Of a stretch of 64,000 bases of DNA, positions 9,206 to 18,276 are shown one piece after another (within the stretch, counting starts at the first letter, position 1; every line of letters begins with the position of its first letter). The notes below the pieces were generated by a model. That model saw nothing but the letters and a program-made list of their open reading frames with translations, was not told the origin of the DNA and made no database searches. The DNA is taken from assembly GCF_001940525.2 (NCBI RefSeq), contig NZ_CP019437.1:966501-1030500 (forward strand). Reading direction: 5' to 3'. Both the position numbers and the translations under genes were made by a program. The DNA is from Thioclava nitratireducens (GTDB lineage Bacteria > Pseudomonadota > Alphaproteobacteria > Rhodobacterales > Rhodobacteraceae).

Positions 9206-9270
9206 TGATCCGCCTGTTCCCTCGGGCGGATCAGGAGGCGGGCCATGTCCTCCGGCCCGCCTCTCCTTTT
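9206..9270 (+). terminator. Double hairpin after dctP, second with T-rich tail
   Basis: The first hairpin pairs TGATCCGCC (9206-9214) with GGCGGATCA (9225-9233). The second pairs GAGGCGGGCC (9235-9244) with GGCCCGCCTC (9254-9263) and is followed by TCCTTTT. The second looks like an intrinsic terminator between dctP and the SDR gene, which would then need its own promoter or readthrough. Confidence 0.7.
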
Positions 9271-9299
9271 GATCACGACACGGACACGAGGATAGGGCG

Positions 9300-10061
9300 A
9301 TGAGCAAATTCGACCTCTCACGCAAAATCGCGTTGGTCACCGGCTCGTCTCGCGGCCTGGGGAAAACTTTCGCCGAGGAATTGGCGGGTGCAGGCGCGCA
9401 TGTCGTGCTCAACGGCTTCGATACCGCGCGGCTTGAGCAGACTCGGGAAGAGATGGCGGCGCAGGGCTACGACGTTAGCGCCGCGGCCTTCGACGTCTCT
9501 GACGAAGCCGCCGTGCGCGCCGCGTTCGAGCGGTTCGATGCGGAGGGGCGCCCCCCGGACATTCTGGTGAACAATGCCGGCATCCAGCTGCGCCGCCCCA
9601 TGTTGGAGCTCGGCGCAGCGGACTGGCAGCGCGTTCTCGACACGAACCTGACGTCCGCGTTCCTATGTGGCCGCGAAGCAGCCTCGCGGATGATCGCGAA
9701 AGGCGGCGGCAAGATCATCAATATCGGCTCGCTGATGAGCGACCTCGCCCGCGTCACGGTCGCGCCTTACACGGTCGCCAAGGGCGGCGTCAAAATGCTG
9801 ACGCGCTCGATGGCTGCCGAGTGGGCGGCATTCAATATTCAGGCCAATGCCATCGGGCCCGGCTACATGATGACGGACATGACACGGCCGTTGCAGGAAG
9901 ACACGCAGTTCGACAATTGGGTCCGCGGTCGCACTCCCGCCGGGCGCTGGGGAAAGCCCGAGGAATTGCAGGGCGCAGTGGTGTTCCTCGCCTTCTCAGC
10001 GTCTGATTTCGTGAATGGACAAATCCTCTACATCGACGGCGGCATGACGGCGGTTCTTTGA
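9300..10061 (+). CDS. Short-chain dehydrogenase/reductase, gluconate 5-dehydrogenase-like
   Basis: 253 residues, a classical SDR. It has the cofactor motif TGSSRGLGKTFA, NNAG near residue 90, catalytic serine in NIGSLMSD, and the YTVAKGG tyrosine-lysine motif. The sequence style (INIGSLMSDLARVTVAPYT read in parts) matches the gluconate 5-dehydrogenase/IdnO group. In this cluster it may interconvert keto- and hydroxy-sugar acids, or supply the sugar or lactone oxidation step that XylB provides in Caulobacter. The reaction is not determined. It lies after the terminator and 78 bases ahead of the semialdehyde dehydrogenase. Confidence 0.85.
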   Translation: MSKFDLSRKIALVTGSSRGLGKTFAEELAGAGAHVVLNGFDTARLEQTREEMAAQGYDVSAAAFDVSDEAAVRAAFERFDAEGRPPDILVNNAGIQLRRPMLELGAADWQRVLDTNLTSAFLCGREAASRMIAKGGGKIINIGSLMSDLARVTVAPYTVAKGGVKMLTRSMAAEWAAFNIQANAIGPGYMMTDMTRPLQEDTQFDNWVRGRTPAGRWGKPEELQGAVVFLAFSASDFVNGQILYIDGGMTAVL

Positions 10062-10138
10062 AACTGCGCGTATTGAACGAAGGGCCTCTGCGACGCCGTT
10101 CTGCGTCGGGCCTGGTGACGAATTAATAAGGAGACATC

Positions 10139-11653
10139 ATGACCTTCACCCCGCACGGACAACACCTGATCGCTGGCGACTGGGTCGGCACCGACAAGAC
10201 TTTCTCCTCCGACCCAGCCCACGGGCCGAGCCATGAGTTCTGCGTCGGCACGGTCGAGATGGTGAATGCGGCCTGCGAGGCAGCCGAGGAGGCGTTCTGG
10301 GACTACGGCTATTCGAGCCGTGAGACCCGCGCGACGTTCCTGGAGGCCATCGCTGACGAAATCGATGCACGCGGCGAGGCGATCACCGAGATCGGCACTC
10401 AGGAAAGCGGTTTGCCCGAGGCCCGCCTGAACGGCGAGCGCGGGCGCACGGTAGGCCAGCTGCGCCTCTTTGCCAGCCATATCCGCAACGGCGACTATCT
10501 CGACCGCCGCCATGACAAGGCACTCCCCGATCGCCAGCCGCTGCCGCGTCCCGATCTGCGGATGATGCAGCGTCCGATCGGTCCGGTCGCGGTCTTCGGC
10601 GCGTCGAACTTCCCGCTGGCGTTTTCGACGGCGGGCGGCGACACCGCCGCCGCGCTGGCCGCAGGCTGCCCGGTCGTGGTGAAGGGCCACTCCGCCCATC
10701 CGGGCACCGGCGAAATCGTGGCCGAGGCGATCAAGGCCGCAGTCGAGAAGACCGGCATGCCCAAAGGCGTCTTCAGTCTGATTCAGGGCGGACGCCGTGA
10801 CGTGGGGCAAGGGCTCGTGCAGCATCCGCTGATCAAGGCGGTGGGCTTCACTGGTAGCTTGGGCGGTGGTCGTGCGCTCTTCGATCTCTGCGCGCAGCGC
10901 CCCGAGCCGATCCCTTTCTTCGGCGAACTTGGCTCGGTGAACCCGATGTTCCTGCTGCCTGAGGCGGCGAAGGCGCGCGGCGCCGAGATCGGCACCGGCT
11001 GGGCAGGCTCGCTGACGATGGGCGCGGGCCAGTTCTGCACCAACCCGGGCATCGCCGTGGTCGAGGACGGCCCGGCAGGCGACGCCTTCGTCGCCGCCGC
11101 GAAAGAGGCGCTGTCGGCCTCCGGCCCACAGGTCATGCTGACGGACGGCATCGCGCAGGCCTATCGCGACGGCAAAGACCGGTTCGATACGCGAAACTCC
11201 GTGACCCCGGTGCTGACGACCGAGCAGGAAGGCCGCAACGCCTCCCCGAACCTCTACGAGACGAGCGCCGAGAACTACCTGCAGGATCATGCGCTTGGCG
11301 AAGAAGTCTTCGGGCCGCTCGGTCTGGTCGTGCGGGTCTCTAACTCGGCGCAGCTGGTTGACCTCGCGAAGGGTTTCGAGGGTCAGCTGACCGCGACGAT
11401 GCATCTCGATGACGGCGATGCCGAGCTGGCGCGCAAGCTGCTGCCGGTGCTCGAGCGCAAGGCGGGCCGCGTGATGGCGAACGGCTTCCCGACCGGTGTC
11501 GAGGTCAGCGATGCGATGGTCCATGGCGGGCCCTATCCGGCGTCCACGAACTTCGGCGCGACCAGTGTCGGCACGCTCTCGATCCGGCGCTTCCTGCGCC
11601 CGGTCTGCTACCAGAACATCCCCGAGGGCGTGCTGCCCGCGGACCTTGCGTGA
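10139..11653 (+). CDS. Alpha-ketoglutarate semialdehyde (2,5-dioxovalerate) dehydrogenase
   Basis: 504 residues, aldehyde dehydrogenase superfamily. The cofactor region is GASNFPLAFSTAGGDTAAAL, the catalytic glutamate lies in FFGELGSVNP, and the nucleophilic cysteine in GAGQFCTNPG, with the wording FCTNPG typical of the KGSADH branch. It oxidises alpha-ketoglutarate semialdehyde to 2-oxoglutarate, the last step of Weimberg-type pentose and hydroxyproline routes. AAGGAG precedes the ATG at a good distance. A short divergent copy of part of this gene (11246-11284) survives as a relic at 36846-36884. Confidence 0.92.
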   Translation: MTFTPHGQHLIAGDWVGTDKTFSSDPAHGPSHEFCVGTVEMVNAACEAAEEAFWDYGYSSRETRATFLEAIADEIDARGEAITEIGTQESGLPEARLNGERGRTVGQLRLFASHIRNGDYLDRRHDKALPDRQPLPRPDLRMMQRPIGPVAVFGASNFPLAFSTAGGDTAAALAAGCPVVVKGHSAHPGTGEIVAEAIKAAVEKTGMPKGVFSLIQGGRRDVGQGLVQHPLIKAVGFTGSLGGGRALFDLCAQRPEPIPFFGELGSVNPMFLLPEAAKARGAEIGTGWAGSLTMGAGQFCTNPGIAVVEDGPAGDAFVAAAKEALSASGPQVMLTDGIAQAYRDGKDRFDTRNSVTPVLTTEQEGRNASPNLYETSAENYLQDHALGEEVFGPLGLVVRVSNSAQLVDLAKGFEGQLTATMHLDDGDAELARKLLPVLERKAGRVMANGFPTGVEVSDAMVHGGPYPASTNFGATSVGTLSIRRFLRPVCYQNIPEGVLPADLA

Positions 11654-11729
11654 GTGTCGTCGGCTTTCGTTTCAGGCAGAACGATGATCGGCCTGAAATG
11701 TTCGGTAACGCTTCAGGCTCCTAGCGTGC

Positions 11730-11777
11730 CGCCTCGCTTTTTTCTTCCGGGTTCTAACTTCGGGAAAAAGCGAGGCG
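11730..11777. terminator. Long inverted repeat after the semialdehyde dehydrogenase
   Basis: CGCCTCGCTTTTT (11730-11742) is the exact reverse complement of AAAAAGCGAGGCG (11765-11777) with 22 bases between. It sits about 80 bases past the stop codon. The A/T run inside the arm means it could act as a terminator on both strands, but the loop is long. It could also be a relic of a mobile element end. Confidence 0.5.
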
Positions 11778-12073
11778 TTCAGAGTCTCACTTGCCGAAGA
11801 GCTATTCTCACTCTCCTGATCAGTTCCCAACCATATCGTCTCGAACACCAGTTCCGGTATCACCACCTCCCAAGCAACGTGTGGCAGGGTATGGTGATAA
11901 GCCTCGTCAACGTCTTCCTTGAGCCAGCGCAGAATTGCGGCGATTTAGAAGTTCTCGGTGCCCATCAACATTAGTTCCTTCGCGACCTCCGATCCGGGGC
12001 ACGTATGCGAAACAGTCCGCCGCCTCGAATGCGCCGCTGCGCTGATCAATAGTCCCAACACTCGACCACTTTC
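11778..12073. other. Non-coding or decayed stretch between convergent operons
   Basis: No intact gene is seen. On the minus strand a broken frame near 11800-11990 reads protein-like (for example ILRWLKEDVDEAYHH and WEVVIPELVFETIW) but contains a stop in the middle and has no recognisable start. It may be a gene relic of unknown family. Confidence 0.4.
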
Positions 12074-12988
12074 TTATCCTGCGCAGATGTCGCGGTAGTC
12101 GTCCGGCTCTCGGTGAAGCGCGAAGTTGAAGACGTTCTCGCGCAGCTCGCGGCAGCGGTCGAGGTCGATTTCCGCCATCGCCAGCTCATCGCCGAACCCT
12201 TGGGTCTTGGCGATGATCTCGCCGGTGGGCGCGATGATGCATGTGCCGCCGATCAGGTCGCAGCCCTCTTCGCGCCCCGCTTTCGCCGTGCCAATCACCC
12301 AGCACCCGTTCGCATAAGCGCCTGCCTGCATAGACAGGTGGTTGTGGAAGTCCTGCAGGTGGTCATGCTCGGGCGCGAGCGGATAATGCACCGGCGTATT
12401 GTAGCCCAGCATCACCAGTTCCGCCCCGCGCAAGCCCAGCACACGGAAAGTCTCGGGCCAGCGGCGGTCGTTGCACAGGCACATGCCCAGCTTGCCGCCG
12501 AAGCCGTCGAACACCCCGAAGCCGAGATTGCCATGTTCGAAATAGCGTTTCTCCAGATGCTGGAAGGGGCGCCAGTCTTCGTATTCCGGATGGCCGGGCA
12601 GGTGGATCTTGCGGTATTTGCCAATGATCTGGCCGCTCTTGTCGACCATGATCGAGGTGTTGAAGCGGCGCTTCTGGCCGTTCTCGTAGGCGATCTCCGC
12701 ATAGCCGAGATAGAAGCCGACGCCGAGTTCGCGGGCGGTGTCGAACAGTGGTTGAACCTCGGCGTTCGGCATCTCGGTTTCATAGAAGCTGTCGAGCTCG
12801 GCCTCGTCTTCGATCAGCCAGCGCGGGAAGAAGGTGGTCAGCGCCAGTTCGGGGAAGACGACCAGTTCCGCGCCGCGCCGATGGGCTTCGATCAACAGCT
12901 TCTGCATTCGCGCCACGGCAGAGGCACGCGGCTCGTCACGCGCAATCGGCCCAAGCTGTGCGGCGGCGGCAATGAATTTGCGGGTCAT
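12074..12988 (-). CDS. N-carbamoyl-D-amino acid hydrolase (nitrilase family)
   Basis: 304 residues, the standard length of Agrobacterium D-carbamoylase. The catalytic triad falls at E47 (VVFPELAL), K127 (GKYRKIHLPG) and C172 (MCLCNDRRWPE), the same numbers as the characterised enzyme. It hydrolyses N-carbamoyl-D-amino acids to D-amino acid, CO2 and ammonia in the cytoplasm. The ATG at 12988 overlaps the previous gene's stop by 4 bases; a longer frame into the upstream gene is spurious. It is the last gene of the carbamoyl/diaminopropionate operon. The exact side chain handled is unknown. Confidence 0.92.
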   Translation of the reverse strand: MTRKFIAAAAQLGPIARDEPRASAVARMQKLLIEAHRRGAELVVFPELALTTFFPRWLIEDEAELDSFYETEMPNAEVQPLFDTARELGVGFYLGYAEIAYENGQKRRFNTSIMVDKSGQIIGKYRKIHLPGHPEYEDWRPFQHLEKRYFEHGNLGFGVFDGFGGKLGMCLCNDRRWPETFRVLGLRGAELVMLGYNTPVHYPLAPEHDHLQDFHNHLSMQAGAYANGCWVIGTAKAGREEGCDLIGGTCIIAPTGEIIAKTQGFGDELAMAEIDLDRCRELRENVFNFALHREPDDYRDICAG

Positions 12989-14256
12989 GGCAATTGTCCT
13001 GTCTCGATCGTTTGAAATTCGGGCGCGTCCTGAAGCTCCGCCTGCTGGCAGACGACATCCATCAGCACCTGCGCCCCGCCCGCGATGTCCGAGGGGGCGG
13101 TATATTCGTGAATGTTGTGGCTGATCCCGTCCTTTGAGGGCACGAAGATCATGGCCGAGGGGCAATTGGGAGCGAACATCTGCGCATCATGGCCTGCGCC
13201 TGAAGGCATACGGCGATGGCGCAGCCCGCGTGCTTCGGCGGCAGCCGCGACACGGTCGACCAGCGCCGGGTCGAACTCCACCGGCTCGAAGCGGGCCAGC
13301 GTTCGGCGGGTGATCGCGCATCCCCCAGCGCGTGCGAACTCCTGCGCTGCGCGCCAAAGCCGGGTCTCGGCCTTTTGCAGCGTAGCCTCGTCGGTATGGC
13401 GCAGATCGACGGTCATCACCGCTTCTTGCGGCACCACGTTGACCAGATCGGGCGAGACGCGCATGCGACCCACGGTCGCGACCTGCGGCGGCCCGTGATC
13501 GGCCGCGATCTGCTGGGCCTCCACGGCGATCCGTGCCATCACGGCCCCCGCATCGTGGCGCAGCGCCATCGGCGTCGTTCCCGCATGGGCCGAGGCGCCT
13601 GTCACTGTGATCTCGGTCCAGGAAATGCCCTGCACGCCGGTCACGACGCCGATCTCCAGCTCCTCGGTTTCCAGCACCGGGCCCTGTTCGATATGCAGTT
13701 CCAGATAGCTGTGCGGTTTCAGCGCGCCGACCGGGGCGGGGCCTGCGGCATCAATGGCGGCGAGCGCATCGCGCAGGCGCACCCCGTCGATGCCTTCCAC
13801 CTCCAGCATCTCGTCGAGCGGCAGCGCACCTTGCGCCACGCCCGAGCCCATCATGTCCGGGGCGAAGCGTGCGCCTTCCTCATTGGTGAAGAACGCGACC
13901 GCAACGGGGCGGCGGGTGCGCGCGCCAGCGACATTGAGCGCCTCGATCACTTCCAATCCGGCCAACACGCCAAGGCTGCCGTCATAGAGACCGCCCGTCG
14001 CGACCGTGTCGATATGCGAGCCCATCACGACTGGCGGGCCGTCCTCCTCGCCCGCGCGGATGCCCCAGCAATTGCCGATGACGTCCGTGGTGATCTCGAG
14101 ACCCAACTCGCGCATCCAGCGTATTACGAGGGCGCGGCCTTCGGCGTCTTCAGGGCTGAGCGCGAGGCGCTTCACGCCGCCTCCGGACAGGGCGCCGATC
14201 TGCCCCAGCCGGTCCAGTCGCGCCATGAGGCGCGTGATGTCGATGGTGATACTCAT
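12985..14256 (-). CDS. Zn-dependent amidase, N-carbamoyl-L-amino acid hydrolase/allantoate amidohydrolase family
   Basis: 423 residues, M20 fold. Metal ligands are visible in GSHIDTVATGGLYDGSLG, FFTNEEGARF and the late GISHNIHEYT, with the lid motif LELHIEQGPVLE and the dimerisation motif GASAHAGTTPM. The HyuC/AllC family splits N-carbamoyl-L-amino acids or ureido acids. It overlaps by 4 bases both the ammonia-lyase upstream and the D-carbamoylase downstream, so it forms a stereochemical pair with the latter. AllC-like allantoate activity is an alternative, but no allantoinase is next to it. Confidence 0.88.
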   Translation of the reverse strand: MSITIDITRLMARLDRLGQIGALSGGGVKRLALSPEDAEGRALVIRWMRELGLEITTDVIGNCWGIRAGEEDGPPVVMGSHIDTVATGGLYDGSLGVLAGLEVIEALNVAGARTRRPVAVAFFTNEEGARFAPDMMGSGVAQGALPLDEMLEVEGIDGVRLRDALAAIDAAGPAPVGALKPHSYLELHIEQGPVLETEELEIGVVTGVQGISWTEITVTGASAHAGTTPMALRHDAGAVMARIAVEAQQIAADHGPPQVATVGRMRVSPDLVNVVPQEAVMTVDLRHTDEATLQKAETRLWRAAQEFARAGGCAITRRTLARFEPVEFDPALVDRVAAAAEARGLRHRRMPSGAGHDAQMFAPNCPSAMIFVPSKDGISHNIHEYTAPSDIAGGAQVLMDVVCQQAELQDAPEFQTIETGQLP

Positions 14257-15512
14257 GCCGCGCCTCGCACTTCAGCGGCGCTGCGGCCGACGAGGGTTTT
14301 GAACAGCGCGGCGTCGGTGTCGCCTTCCGTGCCGAAGCACAGGATGCGCGAATGCGCGTCGATCCCGAGGGTTGCGCGTGCTTCGTCATTCGCGGCAGCT
14401 GCGAGGAAGGCGGCGAGCCCCGCCACAGCGGATTCTCCGGCGGCCACCGGCGGATCGCTCCCGTCAGGGTTGGCCAGCGCGCGCATCACCGCGACGGCAT
14501 CCGGGTCGGCCACGGACATCACCGCGAAAGCCAGCGGCTCCAGCACGTCCCAGGCCAGCAGCGAGACCTCGCCACAGGCCAGACCTGCCATCAGCGTGTC
14601 CAGATCGCCCTCGACGGCAGTGGGTTTGCTTTCGCGGATCGTCTCGAGCCAGCAGGCCGATTGGTCGGGATCGGCGAGGATTACCCGCGGGGCTTCCGGG
14701 CCATAGCGGCGCGCGAACTGCGCCGCGACCGCCGCCGCCAGCCCGCCGACGCCGGTCTGGATGAAGATATGGGTGGGCGGGAGGCCAAGCGTATCAGCCG
14801 CTTCCGCCGCCATGATCTCATAGCCCTGCATCACGTCTTTCGGGATTTCGGTATAGCCTGGATATGAGGTGTCCGAGACCACAAACCAACCTTCGCGCGT
14901 GGCGGTGTCCTGCGCCTCTCTGACGCTGTCGTCGTAATTGCCGGCGCAACGGCGGACCTCGGCGCCGTAGGCCTCGATCGCCTCCTTGCGGGCCTCGGAG
15001 ACCGTGGCGTGAATGAAGATCACACAGCGGCAGCCGAAGCGCTGCGCGCCCCATGCGACCGAGCGGCCGTGATTGCCGTCGGTCGCGCAGCAGACGGTCA
15101 GTTGCGAAACGATGTCCGCATATTTGCCCGCGACGATGTCTTCGGCGCTGGGCTCGGGGATGTCCTTCGCCTTTGCGATCTCCCGGGCCAGAAGCCGCAG
15201 CACGGCGTAGGCGCCGCCAAGCGCCTTGAAGCTGCCGAGGCCGAAGCGTCCGCCCTCATCCTTGAACTGAATCTCGGCCACGCCCGCCTTCGCTGCCATC
15301 ACGGGCAGCGAGACGAGGGGCGTCGGCGCGTAGCCTTTCCACGAAGAAATCGTGCGCTTGGCCAGATCGAAGGCCGCATCGTTCAAAAAGGCCTCCTGCT
15401 TGGGTCCATAGCCTTTTGCCGTGTCGTAATGCGGGTTCAGAATGAGCTCGTTGGATTGCCCCTCTCCGAGGGCATTTTCGAAAATCATGATGGGGTCCTT
15501 GTGGTTGGTCAT
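14253..15512 (-). CDS. dpaL: 2,3-diaminopropionate ammonia-lyase
   Basis: About 419 residues, fold-type II PLP enzyme. The PLP lysine lies in GLGSFKALGGAYA, and CCATDGNHGRSVAWGAQ carries the aspartate that DpaL uses for the D-isomer. The glycine-rich phosphate loop is QTGVGGLAAA. DpaL converts both D- and L-2,3-diaminopropionate to pyruvate and two ammonia. The start is either ATG 15512 or ATG 15488; the latter follows AAGGA by seven bases and gives MIFENALG. Its stop overlaps the L-carbamoylase-like gene by 4 bases. The partnership resembles the E. coli ygeX-ygeY neighbourhood. Confidence 0.9.
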   Translation of the reverse strand: MTNHKDPIMIFENALGEGQSNELILNPHYDTAKGYGPKQEAFLNDAAFDLAKRTISSWKGYAPTPLVSLPVMAAKAGVAEIQFKDEGGRFGLGSFKALGGAYAVLRLLAREIAKAKDIPEPSAEDIVAGKYADIVSQLTVCCATDGNHGRSVAWGAQRFGCRCVIFIHATVSEARKEAIEAYGAEVRRCAGNYDDSVREAQDTATREGWFVVSDTSYPGYTEIPKDVMQGYEIMAAEAADTLGLPPTHIFIQTGVGGLAAAVAAQFARRYGPEAPRVILADPDQSACWLETIRESKPTAVEGDLDTLMAGLACGEVSLLAWDVLEPLAFAVMSVADPDAVAVMRALANPDGSDPPVAAGESAVAGLAAFLAAAANDEARATLGIDAHSRILCFGTEGDTDAALFKTLVGRSAAEVRGAA

Positions 15513-15517
15513 CGCGC

Positions 15518-16294
15518 TCAGGCCCCCGTCTTGGAGGCGCGGCGGCGGATCAGCTCGGCCAGCGCCACGAGGGCGATGTTGCCGAAGACGATCATCACGG
15601 CGAGCGCGTTGAGTGAGGGAGAGAGCGCGAAGCGGAAGTCGGAGGCGACGAGCACCGAAAGCGGTTGCGCGCGGCCCGAGACGAAAGCGGTCAGGACGTA
15701 TTCGGCCGAGGAGAGTACGAAGGCTACGACCCACGACGCCATCAGCCCGTTCGCCATGAGCGGCAGCACCACGCGGCGGAAGGCCGAGAGGCCGGAGGCG
15801 CCCAGATCGGCTGCGGCTTCCAGCAACCCGCGATCGATACGGATCAGCACCGAGGCGATCACCAGCGTCGAGAAGGGCAGCACGATCACCGTCTGCGCGG
15901 CGATCACGGTGAGTAGGCTGCGCGCCACCCCGGTCTCGTTGAACATGATCAGCTGCGCCACGGCGAGGATCAGTTTCGGGATCAGGAAGGGCGCGAGCAG
16001 CAACACCGCGAAGATGCCGCGCCCGCGCATCGGGTAGAAGCTGATCGCCAAAGCGGCGAGCCCGCCCAGAAGCGTCGCGCAGATCGCGACGGGGAAAGCG
16101 ACGCTCAGCGTGGTCAGGAAGCCCCCGCCCAGGCGTCCGTCGCCCATCACCTCGGCATACCATTTCAGGGTGAAGCCCGAGAATGGCAGCGACATGATCT
16201 TGGAATCGTTGACCGAAAACAGCGCGATCATCGCGATTGGCAAATACATGAAGGCGAAGACCGCCCAGACCCAAAGCGTGGAGAGGCGCGACAT
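15518..16294 (-). CDS. ABC transporter permease, polyamine (PotC) type
   Basis: About 258 residues with six hydrophobic segments and the coupling-helix motif EAAADLGASGLSAFRRVVLP (EAA loop). It pairs with the PotB-type permease upstream, one base away. The ATG at 16294 follows GGAGG by nine bases and fits the PotC-type N-terminus; a longer start at 16312 would overlap the upstream gene. Inner-membrane half of the importer feeding the diaminopropionate/carbamoyl operon. Confidence 0.9.
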   Translation of the reverse strand: MSRLSTLWVWAVFAFMYLPIAMIALFSVNDSKIMSLPFSGFTLKWYAEVMGDGRLGGGFLTTLSVAFPVAICATLLGGLAALAISFYPMRGRGIFAVLLLAPFLIPKLILAVAQLIMFNETGVARSLLTVIAAQTVIVLPFSTLVIASVLIRIDRGLLEAAADLGASGLSAFRRVVLPLMANGLMASWVVAFVLSSAEYVLTAFVSGRAQPLSVLVASDFRFALSPSLNALAVMIVFGNIALVALAELIRRRASKTGA

Positions 16295-16295
16295 G

Positions 16296-17147
16296 TCAGG
16301 ACCCTCCCACAAGGCTGGAGCGGCGGATCAGCATCGCGCCCACGGCAAAGAATGCCATCAGGATCGCGAGCATCGTCCAGGCGATGGCCGAGCCGAGTGG
16401 CCAGTCGAAGGCAGTGCCGAAGAGGTCGTTGATCGCGGAGATCACGGTGATGCCCGAGGCCCCGCCCAGAAGTTGCGGCGTGAGGTAATCGCCGACCACC
16501 ATCACGAAGACCATCAGCCCGCCCGCTACCAGGCCGGGGAAGGTCAGCGGCAGGGTCACGCGGGCGAAGCGGCTGGGGCTGCGCGCGCCCAGATCGGCGG
16601 CGGCTTCCAGCCACGCGTCATCGAGGCTCTCGAAGGCGAGCCACAGCCCGATCACCATGAAGGGCAGGTAGTTGTAGGTCAGCGCGATATGGGTCGCGAG
16701 CGGTGAAAACAGCAGCCCCTGAATGGGCGCGTCGGAGACACCTGCCCAGATCAGCGAGCGGTTAATGACCCCTTCGGCGCCAAGCAACACGCGCCACGCA
16801 AACACTCGCACCAGATCGCCGGAATAAAGCGGCACCAGCAGCAGTGTCAGCAGCGCGGATTTCATAGCGCCCGCGCGTTTGGCAAGGAACCACGCGACCG
16901 GGTAGCCGATCACGGCGGTGATCGCGACCACGAGCGCGCCCGAACCAAAGGCTTTCAGGATCAGCCCGCGATAGGTCGCAGAGCCCGCGATCTTTGCGTA
17001 ATTCGCGAAGGACGGGTCGTAAGAGATCGCGACGAAATCGACGCGGAAGAAGCTGTAGGCAAAGAGGATCAGAAGCGGCGCCACGCAAAGCGCCAGCAGG
17101 AAGGCCGTCACCGGGGCGGCGAGGAGCGTGCCGACGCGCAGGCTCAT
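16296..17147 (-). CDS. ABC transporter permease, polyamine (PotB) type
   Basis: 283 residues, six hydrophobic helices, EAA motif EAAADLGARSPSRFARVTLP. PotB/PotC-type permeases import cationic polyamines and related amines. The start overlaps the ATPase stop by 4 bases. The likely cargo is an amine-containing compound such as diaminopropionate or an N-carbamoyl derivative (inference from the operon). Confidence 0.9.
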   Translation of the reverse strand: MSLRVGTLLAAPVTAFLLALCVAPLLILFAYSFFRVDFVAISYDPSFANYAKIAGSATYRGLILKAFGSGALVVAITAVIGYPVAWFLAKRAGAMKSALLTLLLVPLYSGDLVRVFAWRVLLGAEGVINRSLIWAGVSDAPIQGLLFSPLATHIALTYNYLPFMVIGLWLAFESLDDAWLEAAADLGARSPSRFARVTLPLTFPGLVAGGLMVFVMVVGDYLTPQLLGGASGITVISAINDLFGTAFDWPLGSAIAWTMLAILMAFFAVGAMLIRRSSLVGGS

Positions 17148-18274
17148 GGCTTGGCCTCCGCAGTCTGCCCTGCCTTCTGTTCCGCCTCGGCTTTCGCGAT
17201 CCAGACCTGCGCGGGATCGAAGCCGATGCGGATCTCCGCACCGATCTCGGGCACGTCGTCATGGCCGACGGTCAGCGCCAGTGTGGTGCCCGCGGCCTCG
17301 GCTTCGACCAGCCACTCCGCACCGCGATAGACGGCATGTGTCACGCGCGCGGAAATCCGGCCCTGCGGGTCAAGGAACAATTGCTCGGGGCGCAGGCAGA
17401 GCACGGCGGGGGAGCCGGCTTGCAGACCGCGCACGCCGGGTGTCGCGAACTGGCCCAAGGAGGTTTCGATCTCATAGGCCCCAATGGCGGTGTCGGTGAT
17501 CTCGCCCGGCACGCAGGCCGCGCCCCCGATGAAATCGGCCACATACGCGGTCTCGGGACGGCGATAAATCGTATCCGGGGCGCCTTGTTGTTCGATGATC
17601 CCGTCACGCATCACGATGATCCAATCCGAGAGCGCGAAGGCCTCTTCCTGATCGTGGGTGACATGGAGAAACGTCATTTTCAGTCGCCGCTGAAGGTCTT
17701 TCAGCTCGATCTGCATGTCCTTGCGCATCCGCCGGTCGAGCGCGGAGAGCGGCTCGTCCAGCAGCAGAAGGCGCGGCTCGTTGGCGATCGCGCGGGCCAG
17801 CGCCACGCGCTGTTGCTGCCCGCCCGAGAGCTGGCGCGGGCGGCGGTCGGCCATCGCGGTCATTTGCACGGTTTCCAGCGCCGCGCGGGCCTTCTCGCGC
17901 TCTTGCTTGCGGCTCAGACCCTTGTAGCGCAGCCCAAAGCCCACGTTTTCGAGCACGCTCAGATGCGGGAAGAGGGCGTAGCTCTGGAAGACGGTGTTGA
18001 TCGGGCGGGCGCTTGGGGACACGTCGTTGATCTTCTTGCCGTCAAGCTCGAGCATCCCCTCGCTCACCTCCTCGAACCCGCCGATCATGCGCAGGATCGA
18101 GGTCTTGCCGCAGCCCGAAGGCCCCAGCAGCGTAACATAGGAATTCTCGTCGAGCCGGAAATTCACACCGCGCACGGCCTGCACGGTGCCATATGTTTTG
18201 CGAAGGGCGCGCGCGCGGAGCAGGGGCATTGTCTGCCCCTGCCCACCCGTCGGCCCGGAACCTGCCTCGGTCAT
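17144..18274 (-). CDS. ABC transporter ATP-binding protein, PotA type
   Basis: 376 residues. Walker [10 protein letters not shown] near residue 55, signature [14 protein letters not shown], Walker [13 protein letters not shown], followed by the H-loop [12 protein letters not shown]-terminal TOBE-like domain of about 120 residues is present, as in PotA and MalK. It energises the two permeases downstream. Two bases separate it from the binding-protein gene. Confidence 0.93.
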   Translation of the reverse strand: MTEAGSGPTGGQGQTMPLLRARALRKTYGTVQAVRGVNFRLDENSYVTLLGPSGCGKTSILRMIGGFEEVSEGMLELDGKKINDVSPSARPINTVFQSYALFPHLSVLENVGFGLRYKGLSRKQEREKARAALETVQMTAMADRRPRQLSGGQQQRVALARAIANEPRLLLLDEPLSALDRRMRKDMQIELKDLQRRLKMTFLHVTHDQEEAFALSDWIIVMRDGIIEQQGAPDTIYRRPETAYVADFIGGAACVPGEITDTAIGAYEIETSLGQFATPGVRGLQAGSPAVLCLRPEQLFLDPQGRISARVTHAVYRGAEWLVEAEAAGTTLALTVGHDDVPEIGAEIRIGFDPAQVWIAKAEAEQKAGQTAEAKP

Positions 18275-18276
18275 TC

